In this document: positions 41,103 to 49,663 of the stretch, piece after piece
Position numbering within the stretch: the stretch's first letter is position 1
Layout: each line of letters starts with the position of its first letter
Assembly: GCF_900129745.1 (NCBI RefSeq)
Contig: NZ_FQWS01000001.1
Span: 372,001-436,000 of the forward strand
Length of the DNA stretch: 64,000 nt
Reading direction: 5' to 3'
Origin: Winogradskyella jejuensis
GTDB taxonomy: Bacteria > Bacteroidota > Bacteroidia > Flavobacteriales > Flavobacteriaceae
Made by a program: the position numbers and the translations under genes
Notes under the pieces: generated by a model
Database searches by the model: none
Told to the model about the DNA's origin: nothing
The model's input: only the letters and a program-made list of their open reading frames with translations

Positions 41103-41145
41103 CAAATTTAGTAGGCTTACTACCTAAAAAAGATGACAAAAGTCA
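41103..41145 (-). promoter_or_regulatory. Promoter with Fnr-like dyad (site D)
   Basis: ATGAC-AAAA-GTCAT (41133-41146) is perfect. On the minus strand the box TAAATTTG (41103-41110) is centred 33 nt away and leads the copper-receptor operon. No box at that spacing is seen on the plus side. Confidence 0.7.
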
Positions 41146-41254
41146 TATAGAAGACATTTTTATCTTTTATTTAAAAATCTTGTATTAATACTGAACTTTC
41201 TTATATTTTTTTAAATAAGATTTGATTAGAATAGAAATTAAATATCTTGCACCT

Positions 41255-41704
41255 ATGGGAATATTTGACTGGAGAAATCCAAATAACAGAAAGGCAAAGA
41301 AAGAAGTGGTGACTATAGAATGTGACCAGGACTTTATCATTATAAATAACGAAGCTATTAGCTTTCCGACTAATTATTCTATTTTAAAAAGCATTATAGG
41401 GGAAGCTTCTAGAATAGAAGCTGTGAAGCAAACTAATAATAAAGTATATCTATGGGATGAGTTAGGGGTTTACTGCTCTACAAATAGTCCTGAAAAAATG
41501 ATGATGCTCTTGTTAGTAGAAGACAATAGATATGGTTTAGGACACAAGCCTAAAAATAATTTTAATGGGAACGTATTAATAGATGGTCTACCACTAGAAG
41601 AAGGTATTAATAATGTAAATGAAGACCGTCCTTATATGATACGTGCTATCAATAAGGATAACAAACGTGTTGCTGTTGCTTTAGGGTGGAATCCTGGTCG
41701 CTAA
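41255..41704 (+). CDS. Hypothetical cytoplasmic protein (DUF7738-like)
   Basis: 149 residues from the ATG at 41255 (MGIFDWRNPNNRKAK); an upstream TTG at 41222 is less likely. No signal peptide or TM is present. The middle has KVYLWDELGVYCSTNSPEKM and a C-terminal GWNPGR. It looks like a small beta-rich protein of unknown function found in Bacteroidota and some Proteobacteria. It lies alone between the copper-receptor operon and the porin gene. Confidence 0.6.
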   Translation: MGIFDWRNPNNRKAKKEVVTIECDQDFIIINNEAISFPTNYSILKSIIGEASRIEAVKQTNNKVYLWDELGVYCSTNSPEKMMMLLLVEDNRYGLGHKPKNNFNGNVLIDGLPLEEGINNVNEDRPYMIRAINKDNKRVAVALGWNPGR

Positions 41705-41726
41705 GTTTTTAACATATATTTTCATA

Positions 41727-41771
41727 GATGATAAAAGTCATCCTTATTGGTTGTTAAATAGGTAATCTTTG
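41727..41771 (+). promoter_or_regulatory. Promoter with Fnr-like dyad (site E)
   Basis: GATGA-N6-TCATC (41727-41742) is centred 33 nt before the box AATCTTTG (41764-41771), a one-base variant of TAnnTTTG, upstream of the porin gene. Confidence 0.6.
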
Positions 41772-41790
41772 TACCATAGAATTTAAATTA

Positions 41791-43080
41791 ATGATTATGG
41801 CTTATCAAAGAATTACTCAATTATTCTGTTTTTTATTCATTGTTACTTCAATGACTGTGACTGCGCAAACGCTAGATATTGATGCAGATGTGCGCGCTCG
41901 TTTTGAATACAGGCACGGTTTTAACAATCTGTTTCCGGATAATACAGAGCCTGCTGCTTTTGTAAATCAGCGTACACGACTCAATATTGGATACAAAGCA
42001 GAAAAACTACAGCTTTTTGTAGCATTACAAGATGTAAGTATCTGGGGTGACACTCGCCAAATACTAGCTATAGATGGTAATGATTCTTTCTCTCTGTTTC
42101 AAGCATACGCACAATTACAACTCAATGAAAACTGGTCTACTAAGTTAGGTCGTCAAGTCATTTCTTATGACGACGAGCGTATTTTTGGTGGCTTAGATTG
42201 GGCGATGCAAGGTCGTTTTCACGATGCGGCAATCATAAAGTATAAAAAAGATGATTTTATGATGGATATTGGTGGTGCATTTAGCCAAGAGCAAGAACGT
42301 AATGAGGGCAATGCTTTTACCATTCAAGGATTCTTTACTTATAAGTCTATGCAGTATGCTTATTTAAAGAAATCTTGGGAAAAGAGTTCTGCTAGTTTTC
42401 TGTTTTTAAATACAGGATTCCAAAACTTTACCGGTGTTGATAATGACATAGCAGATGGCGTATCATATAGACAAACAGCAGGTACATACTTTAAGTTCCC
42501 TGTTGAGAAAGTGAATATCGCTGGTAGTGCATACTATCAATTTGGTGAAGCTAATGCAACCACAGACTTAGCTGCTTATCAAGTTTCTTTAGAAGGAACC
42601 TACAAGTCTGATAAGGTTTTATATGGTTTAGGTCTTGAATTACTAAGTGGTACTGACCAAGATGGTGATTCTAAGAACAAATCATTCTTCCCTCTTTATG
42701 GTACCAACCATAAATTCAACGGCTTTATGGATTACTTTTATGTAGGTAACCACGCAAATAATGTTGGATTAAATGATATTTATGCTAAAGCGGTAATTAC
42801 TACAGGTGATAAATCAAGTCTATTGCTAAAAGGACACTATTTTTCTGCAAACGCAGATTTAACAGGTGATGCAGATAAATATCTAGGTACAGAAGTAGAC
42901 TTAGTTTACACCCAAAAAATAATGCCGTATGTTAAGTTAAATCTAGGATACTCGCATATGTTTGCTTCTGATAGTATGAGCTTAATTAAAGGTGGAAGAC
43001 CTAGTGATAATACAAACAATTGGGGATGGGCTCAGATTATTATTAATCCAAAATTATTTACAGCAGACTTGAAAAAGTAG
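41791..43080 (+). CDS. Outer-membrane porin-like protein (alginate-export family type)
   Basis: 429 residues with a signal peptide (cleavage after VTAQ) and an 18-strand-barrel-like series of amphipathic strands. The N-terminal DIDADVRARFEYRHGFNN and RTRLNIGYKAEKLQLF fit the alginate_exp or porin superfamily seen beside respiratory genes. It is probably a channel for anions such as nitrate or nitrite. It is single, followed by a bidirectional terminator, and has Fnr-like site E upstream. Two Met codons near the start leave a two-residue doubt. Confidence 0.75.
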   Translation: MIMAYQRITQLFCFLFIVTSMTVTAQTLDIDADVRARFEYRHGFNNLFPDNTEPAAFVNQRTRLNIGYKAEKLQLFVALQDVSIWGDTRQILAIDGNDSFSLFQAYAQLQLNENWSTKLGRQVISYDDERIFGGLDWAMQGRFHDAAIIKYKKDDFMMDIGGAFSQEQERNEGNAFTIQGFFTYKSMQYAYLKKSWEKSSASFLFLNTGFQNFTGVDNDIADGVSYRQTAGTYFKFPVEKVNIAGSAYYQFGEANATTDLAAYQVSLEGTYKSDKVLYGLGLELLSGTDQDGDSKNKSFFPLYGTNHKFNGFMDYFYVGNHANNVGLNDIYAKAVITTGDKSSLLLKGHYFSANADLTGDADKYLGTEVDLVYTQKIMPYVKLNLGYSHMFASDSMSLIKGGRPSDNTNNWGWAQIIINPKLFTADLKK

Positions 43081-43102
43081 TTTGTTTATATTCAAACTTA
43101 AT

Positions 43103-43137
43103 AAGGTGTAATTTCATTGAGATTACACCTTGTTTTT
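43103..43137. terminator. Bidirectional terminator between porin and moaA
   Basis: AAGGTGTAAT (43103-43112) pairs perfectly with ATTACACCTT (43122-43131) across a 9-nt loop, then G and T6. It serves the plus-strand porin gene and probably the end of the Moco transcript. Confidence 0.85.
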
Positions 43138-44141
43138 TAGCCACCTATCGCAATCATACTGCGATTATTATGAGAGTTAGGGTCTTTAAATTTATCAAGC
43201 GTATTCATCCCGCTTCGTATTTTCTTTTTAGAAATAATAGCTTTTTGAATAATAGGCTCTATGGATTTCCCTTCTCTCAATAGTGTGAGTATGTCAGATT
43301 CTGAAGTTGAAAACAAGCAATTTTTTAGTTGACCATTTGCTGTTAAACGTATTCTATTACAACTATCACAAAAAGGATTGGTTACTGAGCTTATTACCGC
43401 AAAAGAACCCTCGTAACCTGCTATTTTATAGTTTTTAGCAGTATCATTAGGTTGGTCATTAAGTCGAGTAAAATGCTTTACGTCGTACTCATTATGAACC
43501 TGCTGCAATATTTCTTCGAGGGAAACGAGCTTTTCCATATTCCACTTATTTCCATCAAAAGGCATAAACTCAATAAACCGTATTTGTAGCTTGTTGTTTT
43601 TAGTGAGCTCTATAAAATCTATGACCTCATTATCATTAAAGCCTTTGATTAAAACACAATTCACTTTCACTTCAAAACCTTCTTGAACTAAAAGTAAAAT
43701 GTTATTGTACACTTTCGTGAAATAATCGCGTCGTGTAATGGACTCATTTTTTAAAGCATCGAGTGAATCTAAACTCACATTTATTTTCTGGATGCCGTAT
43801 GTTTTAAATTGCTCAATATACCTATCTACGATAACACCATTGGTAGTGATGGCCAGTTCAACAGGAAGCGATGCTAGTTGTTCCATAATTAAGGAAACAT
43901 CTTTGCGGACCAAGGGCTCTCCACCAGTAAGTCTAATTTTAGTCACACCATTTGCTACAAACTTTTGGGCAATTGTATAGATTTCTTCATAGGTCATAAT
44001 ATGTGATTTGGGCGACAGCGCTATACCATCTGCAGGCATACAGTAGGTACAACGTAAGTTGCAACGCTCTGTTAATGAAATACGCAGATAGTTGTGTTCT
44101 CTACCAAAAGAATCTGTAAGTATGCTGTTCCCTTTTTTCAT
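43137..44141 (-). CDS. moaA: GTP 3',8-cyclase MoaA
   Basis: Radical-SAM enzyme that starts molybdopterin synthesis from GTP. 334 residues from the ATG at 44141, directly after the moaCB stop; a Met six codons upstream would overlap that gene. It has CNLRCTYCMPA (C-x3-C-x2-C), RLTGGEPLVRKD, the second cluster in CDSCNRIRLTANGQLKNC, and ends in G-G as the activity-linked C terminus requires. It is the last gene of the Moco operon. Confidence 0.95.
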   Translation of the reverse strand: MKKGNSILTDSFGREHNYLRISLTERCNLRCTYCMPADGIALSPKSHIMTYEEIYTIAQKFVANGVTKIRLTGGEPLVRKDVSLIMEQLASLPVELAITTNGVIVDRYIEQFKTYGIQKINVSLDSLDALKNESITRRDYFTKVYNNILLLVQEGFEVKVNCVLIKGFNDNEVIDFIELTKNNKLQIRFIEFMPFDGNKWNMEKLVSLEEILQQVHNEYDVKHFTRLNDQPNDTAKNYKIAGYEGSFAVISSVTNPFCDSCNRIRLTANGQLKNCLFSTSESDILTLLREGKSIEPIIQKAIISKKKIRSGMNTLDKFKDPNSHNNRSMIAIGG

Positions 44142-44142
44142 A

Positions 44143-45054
44143 TTAATCGTGTCGAGCACTTTTTAAAATTCTGAAAACGTGTAGTAATGAAGGAAAAATT
44201 GCATCCATTGATTCTTTAGCGCCATTAGTTGAACCTGGTAAAGCTAGGACTAAAGCATTTTTAATCGTTCCGGCAACACTTCTAGAAAGCATTGCATACG
44301 GCATACGGTCTTGACCATATTTACGTATCGCTTCTTCTATGCCCGGAATTTTCCTGTCCAGCAGTGGTTGTAATGCTTCTGGTGTGACATCCCGTTGCGA
44401 TAATCCTGTTCCTCCAGTATAGATTATTAAATCTGCACCTTGCGCTTGGTAATACTTAGCTTTTTCTTGTATGATATCCTTCTCGTCTGGAATAATGACA
44501 TAATCTTGAATAGCTACATCGCAAGCTTCTAACTTGGCAATTATTGCTTTACCAGCTTTATCTTCTTTTTTACCTTCAGAGATTGAATCAGAGCAGACAA
44601 TAACAGCCGCTTTTAAATCACGTTTAAACTTGTCTATATAACTCGATTTACCACCTTTTTTCTCTAGTAATTTTATGTTGTGAATCTCGATGCCTTTATC
44701 AATAGGCTTCAACATATCGTACATATTCAAAGCAACTACACTCGCACCGTGCATCGCTTCAACCTCTACGCCAGTCTTATAAATGGTTTTCACGGTAATC
44801 AGTACTTGAATTTCAAGCCCTTTTATATGGTAGTCTATACCTGTATATTCTATGGGTAATGGATGACAATCGGGAAGCAACTCAGGTGTTTTTTTAACGC
44901 CTAATAATCCTGCCGCTTTACTCATTGCAAATACATCACCTTTGGGTACTGTTTTATTTTGAATAGCGTCTATGGTCTCTTGACTACTCACTTTTACTAT
45001 GGCCTGAGCCGTAGCGGTGCGCAACGTATTATTTTTATGTGTAATATCTACCAT
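44143..45054 (-). CDS. moaCB: Bifunctional MoaC-MoaB/MogA fusion
   Basis: 303 residues. The N-terminal half (about 1-145) is MoaC, the cyclic pyranopterin monophosphate synthase, with HPLPIEYTGIDY and EVEAMHGASVVALNMYDMLK. The C-terminal half (about 150-303) is MoaB/MogA with TGGTGLSQRDVTPEAL and ALPGSTNGAKESMDAI for molybdopterin adenylylation. The fusion is normal in Bacteroidota. It follows moaE by 4 nt. Confidence 0.94.
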   Translation of the reverse strand: MVDITHKNNTLRTATAQAIVKVSSQETIDAIQNKTVPKGDVFAMSKAAGLLGVKKTPELLPDCHPLPIEYTGIDYHIKGLEIQVLITVKTIYKTGVEVEAMHGASVVALNMYDMLKPIDKGIEIHNIKLLEKKGGKSSYIDKFKRDLKAAVIVCSDSISEGKKEDKAGKAIIAKLEACDVAIQDYVIIPDEKDIIQEKAKYYQAQGADLIIYTGGTGLSQRDVTPEALQPLLDRKIPGIEEAIRKYGQDRMPYAMLSRSVAGTIKNALVLALPGSTNGAKESMDAIFPSLLHVFRILKSARHD

Positions 45055-45058
45055 CTTA

Positions 45059-45499
45059 TTAGCTGTTTACTTTCCATTGATGAGACGCATCTTCAAAAAT
45101 TTCTTTACCAAAAACAGGTGCGTCTGCTTTAATGGCTTCCACCACATATTCTAGTGCTTTAAATACTTCTTTACGTCTAGGTGACGACACAAATACAAAA
45201 AGACATATCTCGCCAGTTTTTACTTCTCCTAGACTGTGATAGATATGCATACAGGTAAGATTGAATTTGTCAAACGTAGCTTCTCGTATGTCGTGGAATT
45301 TCTTATTTGCCATTTCTTCATAAGCACTATATTCTATAGCGCATACCGCTTTTCCATCTACTTTGTCAGCACGTACTTGTCCTAAGAAAATATTGTGGGC
45401 TCCTATGTCCGTTTTTGACTGATGTTTGGCAATAGAGTTTGCTATAAAATCTGAAGATATAGCACCTTCTTTAAATACATTTTTATAAGGTTCACTCAT
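45059..45499 (-). CDS. moaE: Molybdopterin synthase large subunit MoaE
   Basis: 146 residues. It has GAHNIFLGQVRADKVDGK, AIEYSAYEEMANK, and the active-site region VFVSSPRRKEVFKALEYVVEAIKADAPVFGKE. With MoaD thiocarboxylate it inserts sulphur into precursor Z. It lies one base after the moeB gene end in the operon. Confidence 0.94.
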   Translation of the reverse strand: MSEPYKNVFKEGAISSDFIANSIAKHQSKTDIGAHNIFLGQVRADKVDGKAVCAIEYSAYEEMANKKFHDIREATFDKFNLTCMHIYHSLGEVKTGEICLFVFVSSPRRKEVFKALEYVVEAIKADAPVFGKEIFEDASHQWKVNS

Positions 45500-45500
45500 T

Positions 45501-46589
45501 TTATATTGTTTTTAATTCCGCTTTCGCGAAAGCGTTTACACCATACTTCAAACTGTAACAATTCAAAATATGATGTTGTTTTAATATAGATACTGCTTGT
45601 TTACTGCGCATACCAGATTTACAGAAAGCAATGATTTTTTTATGTGTAGGAATGCTCTCAATGTTTTCTTCAAGGCTTGCCAGAGGAATCTCAATAACAT
45701 TCTCTAATGAAATACGAGGTTGTTCTGTATACTCGCGCACATCAATAAATAGGACATCTTCTTCTGCTATAGCTTTCAGTTCTATTTCAGGAATGTCAGT
45801 ACTACAGAAAAAAGAACTATCTAATACCTCAAATTGTTTTCCTCTCGCTTTTACTATTTCAATTTCTAATTCATTACGATGAAAACGTAGCGTGTTGGAT
45901 TGATTGGTAAGTGCGTTAAAGCAGTACATTTTCCCTGAAAGTGTGTCGCCTATATCCAAAACTAATTTAAGTACTTCGTTAGCTTGTAAAGTTCCAATGA
46001 TACCTGGAAGCACTCCTAATACGCCTACTTCAGAACAATTAGGCATTGTGCCTTTTTCTGGTGGATTAGGAAATACACAACGATAACTCGGTCCATTATT
46101 ATGGTTAAAAACCGTTACTTGTCCTTCGAACTTGTAAATCGCACCATACACTAAAGGCTTATTTAGAACGATGGCAGCATCATTAATGAGATACCGTGAG
46201 GCAAAATTATCTGTCGCATCTACGATAATATCGTAGGCTTCAAAAATAGATACCACATTCTCTGGGCTTAACTTTTCGGTATATGGATGTATGGCAATCG
46301 TAGGATTGAGGTTTGATAATACTTCCTTGGCTACTGCTGCTTTGTTTCTACCTAAAGACGTATTGCCGAAGAGAATCTGACGTTGCAGGTTAGATTCTTC
46401 CACCATATCAAAATCTACGACACCAATCGTACCAATACCAGCTGCCGCTAGGTATTGAAGTACAGGACAACCTAATCCACCAGCACCCACAACGAGTACT
46501 TTAGAAGCATTGATTTTTTCCTGACCTTCACGACCTATTTCTTGTAAACTTATATGTCTGCTATATCTACTCATACCTATAGTATTCAA
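45501..46589 (-). CDS. moeB: MoaD-adenylating protein MoeB with C-terminal rhodanese domain
   Basis: 362 residues. The E1-like domain has GAGGLGCPVLQYLAAAGIG (ATP-binding), RQILFGNTSLG and YGAIYKFEGQV. A rhodanese domain follows (about 265-355) with the active loop AFCKSGMRSKQAV. It adenylates the MoaD C terminus and may also hand over sulphur (MoeZ architecture). The Zn-binding Cys of MoeB are partly replaced: one Cys at YRCVFPNP and one at MPNCSEVG are seen. Its start overlaps moaD by 4 nt. The last ten residues contain the palindrome peptide A-F-A-K-A. Confidence 0.92.
   Translation of the reverse strand: MNTIGMSRYSRHISLQEIGREGQEKINASKVLVVGAGGLGCPVLQYLAAAGIGTIGVVDFDMVEESNLQRQILFGNTSLGRNKAAVAKEVLSNLNPTIAIHPYTEKLSPENVVSIFEAYDIIVDATDNFASRYLINDAAIVLNKPLVYGAIYKFEGQVTVFNHNNGPSYRCVFPNPPEKGTMPNCSEVGVLGVLPGIIGTLQANEVLKLVLDIGDTLSGKMYCFNALTNQSNTLRFHRNELEIEIVKARGKQFEVLDSSFFCSTDIPEIELKAIAEEDVLFIDVREYTEQPRISLENVIEIPLASLEENIESIPTHKKIIAFCKSGMRSKQAVSILKQHHILNCYSLKYGVNAFAKAELKTI
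45519..45534. repeat. CGCTTTCGCGAAAGCG palindrome, coding copy in moeB
   Basis: Perfect 16-bp palindrome at the 3' end of moeB, read as A-F-A-K-A just before the last residues. Confidence 0.92.
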
Positions 46590-46819
46590 CCACCTGCAAA
46601 TGGTGGTAAGACTGCTATTTCCTGTCCTGTTAATTTGGTTTCTAAAGCAACCAATTCTTGATTTTGAGCAATTCTAAAATCCTTGTTTTTAAAATCTGGG
46701 TATTTATCTAACAATACCTTTTGCAAATCTGCAACGGTTTGTATTTCACTCTCTACTTTTTCAGAATCGCAACCAGTAATCTCGGCAAGCATTCCGAAGT
46801 ATTTGATATCAATTTGCAT
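46586..46819 (-). CDS. moaD: Molybdopterin synthase sulphur carrier MoaD
   Basis: 77 residues with a ubiquitin-like fold and the C-terminal P-P-F-A-G-G, whose last Gly receives the thiocarboxylate. MoeB activates it and MoaE uses it. It overlaps mobA by 11 nt and moeB by 4 nt. Confidence 0.94.
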   Translation of the reverse strand: MQIDIKYFGMLAEITGCDSEKVESEIQTVADLQKVLLDKYPDFKNKDFRIAQNQELVALETKLTGQEIAVLPPFAGG

Positions 46820-47390
46820 TTTCTATATTTTTTAAGTCCGTTGGACTATTAATATTTTTCACACTTTCTGTTTCATTTTCATCTAACAGCACATAATTTA
46901 TACTGGGTAGATGGTCAAGCAAGCGCATCATCCTTCGTTCGCCCTTGTCGAGTAATGACTTACATACGTGATAGCAGTTTTTATGATACAGAGCGACTAA
47001 TGGCATTATCTTATCATCTGCTGAGCATACCACAGCTGCTATGTCATTATTATAATTTGTTAGTAATTTTTCCAAAACACTGCTATTTATAAGTGGCACA
47101 TCGCAGCTTAGAACGAGATTGAATTCTGTTTCACTTGCTTTCAAGCCACTGTATAATCCTGATAAAGGTCCAGCGTCTGGATAGATGTCTTGCACACGTT
47201 TATAACTTAGTATATCATAGTGCGTATGGTCGCTCACAACAATTAGTTTACTTACTACTGGTTTAAGAGCTATAATGCTGTGTTGTATAAATGGTCTGCC
47301 TTTCCAAAGTAGAAAGCCTTTATCTGTACCCATTCGGGAACTTTTTCCTCCCGCTAGTATAATTCCGGTTATGTCCTTTTTATGTATCAT
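46809..47390 (-). CDS. mobA: Molybdenum cofactor guanylyltransferase MobA
   Basis: 193 residues from the ATG at 47390, which overlaps the TauE-like gene stop by one base; an upstream Met would lie inside that gene. It has GIILAGGKSSRMGTDKGFL (nucleotide binding), YPDAGPLSGLYSGL and SCDVPLI. It attaches GMP to the molybdopterin to form MGD, as needed by the NapA family. This call supports a bis-MGD enzyme as the operon client. Confidence 0.93.
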   Translation of the reverse strand: MIHKKDITGIILAGGKSSRMGTDKGFLLWKGRPFIQHSIIALKPVVSKLIVVSDHTHYDILSYKRVQDIYPDAGPLSGLYSGLKASETEFNLVLSCDVPLINSSVLEKLLTNYNNDIAAVVCSADDKIMPLVALYHKNCYHVCKSLLDKGERRMMRLLDHLPSINYVLLDENETESVKNINSPTDLKNIENAN

Positions 47391-48133
47391 TATACCAGAA
47401 TTAATTTTGCCGAAGCGGCGCATAATACAATAACCAGCATATAACGCACACCTTTATTTGTCATCTTTTTGCTGCCATAATAACTACCTAGAAAACCACC
47501 TACGACGGCAAGAGCTACCATTAAAAAAGACTGACTATTTAATGTGATTCCATTACTAAATTGACCTGCCAGACCAGCTGCCGAGTTTACCCAAATAAAT
47601 AAGGCCGAAACCGCTGCGGCTTCTTTCATTTTACCCCAATGCAACAATAAAATAACAGGACTTAAAATGATTCCACCACCTATACCGATGAGGCCAGAAA
47701 AGAATCCTATCACAGCTCCTACGAGCAATCCTTGCCATAATTTTACCTTGCGAATATCCTCACTTTCCCTGCCAAATACATTGAGCATTTTTAATATGGC
47801 AAAGATGAGTAGTACACCAAGTATGATTTTATAAACACCAATTTCTACCTCAATAGTTCCTCCTATGAATGCCATAGGTATGGACGCTAGAGCAAAACTT
47901 AAAAAGAGTTTTTTGTTGAAATACCCTTCTTTATAATAGAAATAAAACGCAGTTCCTGCTACAAACAGATTTAAAAGAAGAGCCGTAGGTTTCATCGTTT
48001 CTGGTGCAATAGAAAACAAAGACATCAGTGCTAAATAACCACTAGCGCCACCGTGTCCTACACCAGCGTACAAGAATGCAATAACTGGCAATATGCCTAG
48101 AAAAACCCAATAATATGGAACTTCTAACATCAT
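47390..48133 (-). CDS. TauE/SafE-family anion exporter
   Basis: 247 residues with eight TM helices and the glycine-rich start GVGHGGASGYLALMSL and FFSGLIGIGGGIILSPVIL, the twin motifs of TauE/SafE. The family moves small oxyanions and organosulphonates. It lies between mobA and a ModE-like gene with 4-nt and 1-nt overlaps. No modABC genes are present, so molybdate or sulphite movement is a plausible but unproven role. Confidence 0.85.
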   Translation of the reverse strand: MMLEVPYYWVFLGILPVIAFLYAGVGHGGASGYLALMSLFSIAPETMKPTALLLNLFVAGTAFYFYYKEGYFNKKLFLSFALASIPMAFIGGTIEVEIGVYKIILGVLLIFAILKMLNVFGRESEDIRKVKLWQGLLVGAVIGFFSGLIGIGGGIILSPVILLLHWGKMKEAAAVSALFIWVNSAAGLAGQFSNGITLNSQSFLMVALAVVGGFLGSYYGSKKMTNKGVRYMLVIVLCAASAKLILV

Positions 48134-48477
48134 ATATTATCTAATGTTTTAAGTTGCTCATCTAAAAAAGTCCAGCAATTTTCATTGATGGTTTCAAACG
48201 CAGTTATTAATTTCTTTCCATAAGGTGTAATAATAGTGCCGCCTCCTTGCTGTCCACCTATTTTTTTTGTCACAACGGCCTCTTTAGCAGATTTGTTTAC
48301 CGCATCCATAAGTGTCCACGCTTTTTTGTAAGACATTCCTATAGATTTTGCTGCTTTAGATAACGAGCCTTCTGTATCTATCGCTTTCAACAACTTTATT
48401 CTTCCTTCACCCACTAAGACATTATCTCCTTCTTCAATCCAGATTCTACTTTTAATTTTGTAATCACTCATAGTCAA
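48130..48477 (-). CDS. ModE-like winged-HTH regulator without molybdate domain
   Basis: 115 residues. It has RIKLLKAIDTEGSLSKAAKSIGMSYKKAW, the LysR-type HTH of ModE, and GGQQGGGTIITPYGKKLI, the wing. The TOBE/molbindin molybdate-binding domain of full ModE is absent, so it may respond to a different signal or act as a simple repressor. It overlaps the TauE-like gene by 4 nt and follows moeA by 4 nt. Confidence 0.88.
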   Translation of the reverse strand: MTMSDYKIKSRIWIEEGDNVLVGEGRIKLLKAIDTEGSLSKAAKSIGMSYKKAWTLMDAVNKSAKEAVVTKKIGGQQGGGTIITPYGKKLITAFETINENCWTFLDEQLKTLDNI

Positions 48478-48481
48478 AAGT

Positions 48482-49663
48482 TTATTTATTTGGTAACAGA
48501 ATTGCTTTTACATTTTCACCTTTTTGTATTTGTGTACTATTCTCTGGTATTAATACTAGTGCATTTGCATTACCAAAAGCTCTAATCATAGCAGAACTTT
48601 GTCCTTCTAGAATTTCGACTCCATCCTCTTCGATTTTTGCTTTTAAAAATTGAGCACGATTTCCTTGTACTGTGTAATTAGATATCATAGGAATCACAAT
48701 ACGCTGTAGATTTGTCGTTGTCGCTCCTTCACTCTTTTTTAAAAGCGGGTATACGTAAATATAGAAACAACTTAGCGCTGCAGCAGGATTACCTGGAAGT
48801 CCAAATATGGAGACATTTTCTTTTTTACCAAAGAACAATGGCTTACCTGGCTTTTGCTTTACCTTATAAAAAATCTCTTCAACCTCAATAGCTTTCAAAG
48901 CTTTACTTACAAAATCATAATCGCCTACAGATACACCTCCTGTTACAATAACAACATCGTGATTTTTAATGGCTTCTGATAATGATTTTTTAGTGGTCTC
49001 ATAGTTGTCCTTTACTTTTATAAGTGATGAATTTTTATATCCTAATTCATTTAAAACGGCAGTGAGCATAACGCCATTAGATTCATATATTTCTCCAAAG
49101 GCTAACGATTTGCCTGGCGATACTAATTCATTTCCTGTAACAATTACTGCTATCGATGGCTTTTGATAAACACTAATTTTTGTAACACCTAGACTAGCCA
49201 GAAACCCAATATGTGAACCTTTAATCACCGTGCCTTTTACTAATGCTATATCACCTTCTTTTATTTGCTCTCCTCTGGGTCTGATATTTATGTTGTCCTG
49301 AATTTCTCCGTCAATATTGATGAGACTATCATCTTGAGTAACTTTTTCCTGCATTACAACTGCATTTGCAGTGTCAGGCACAGGAGCACCGGTAAATATT
49401 CGTACCGCCTCACCAACTTTCAATAGTAGATTATTATTATCTCCAGCTTTTACTTCGCCTACAACACTGTAAGTGGAATGATTAGCCTTATTTATAGCAT
49501 AGCCATCCATCGCAGATTGCCTAAATGGTGGCATATCAATTTCGGAAGTTACATCCAGCGCTAAAACATAATCTAAAGCGTTCTCAATTTTGAACTCTAC
49601 AATTTTAGTAATCGTTGAGCTATGCAATAAAACTAGTTCTTGAGCTGTCTTTATATCTATCAT
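48482..49663 (-). CDS. moeA: Molybdopterin molybdotransferase MoeA
   Basis: 393 residues. The domains are in order: the N-terminal substrate part with DMPPFRQSAMDGYA, then VRIFTGAPVPDTANAVVMQE, the catalytic VVIVTGGVSVGDYDFV, GKPLFFGKKENVSIFGLPGNPAAAL, and the C-terminal barrel. It inserts molybdate into adenylylated molybdopterin. Its start overlaps the decarboxylase gene by 4 nt, so they are translationally coupled. Confidence 0.95.
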   Translation of the reverse strand: MIDIKTAQELVLLHSSTITKIVEFKIENALDYVLALDVTSEIDMPPFRQSAMDGYAINKANHSTYSVVGEVKAGDNNNLLLKVGEAVRIFTGAPVPDTANAVVMQEKVTQDDSLINIDGEIQDNINIRPRGEQIKEGDIALVKGTVIKGSHIGFLASLGVTKISVYQKPSIAVIVTGNELVSPGKSLAFGEIYESNGVMLTAVLNELGYKNSSLIKVKDNYETTKKSLSEAIKNHDVVIVTGGVSVGDYDFVSKALKAIEVEEIFYKVKQKPGKPLFFGKKENVSIFGLPGNPAAALSCFYIYVYPLLKKSEGATTTNLQRIVIPMISNYTVQGNRAQFLKAKIEEDGVEILEGQSSAMIRAFGNANALVLIPENSTQIQKGENVKAILLPNK

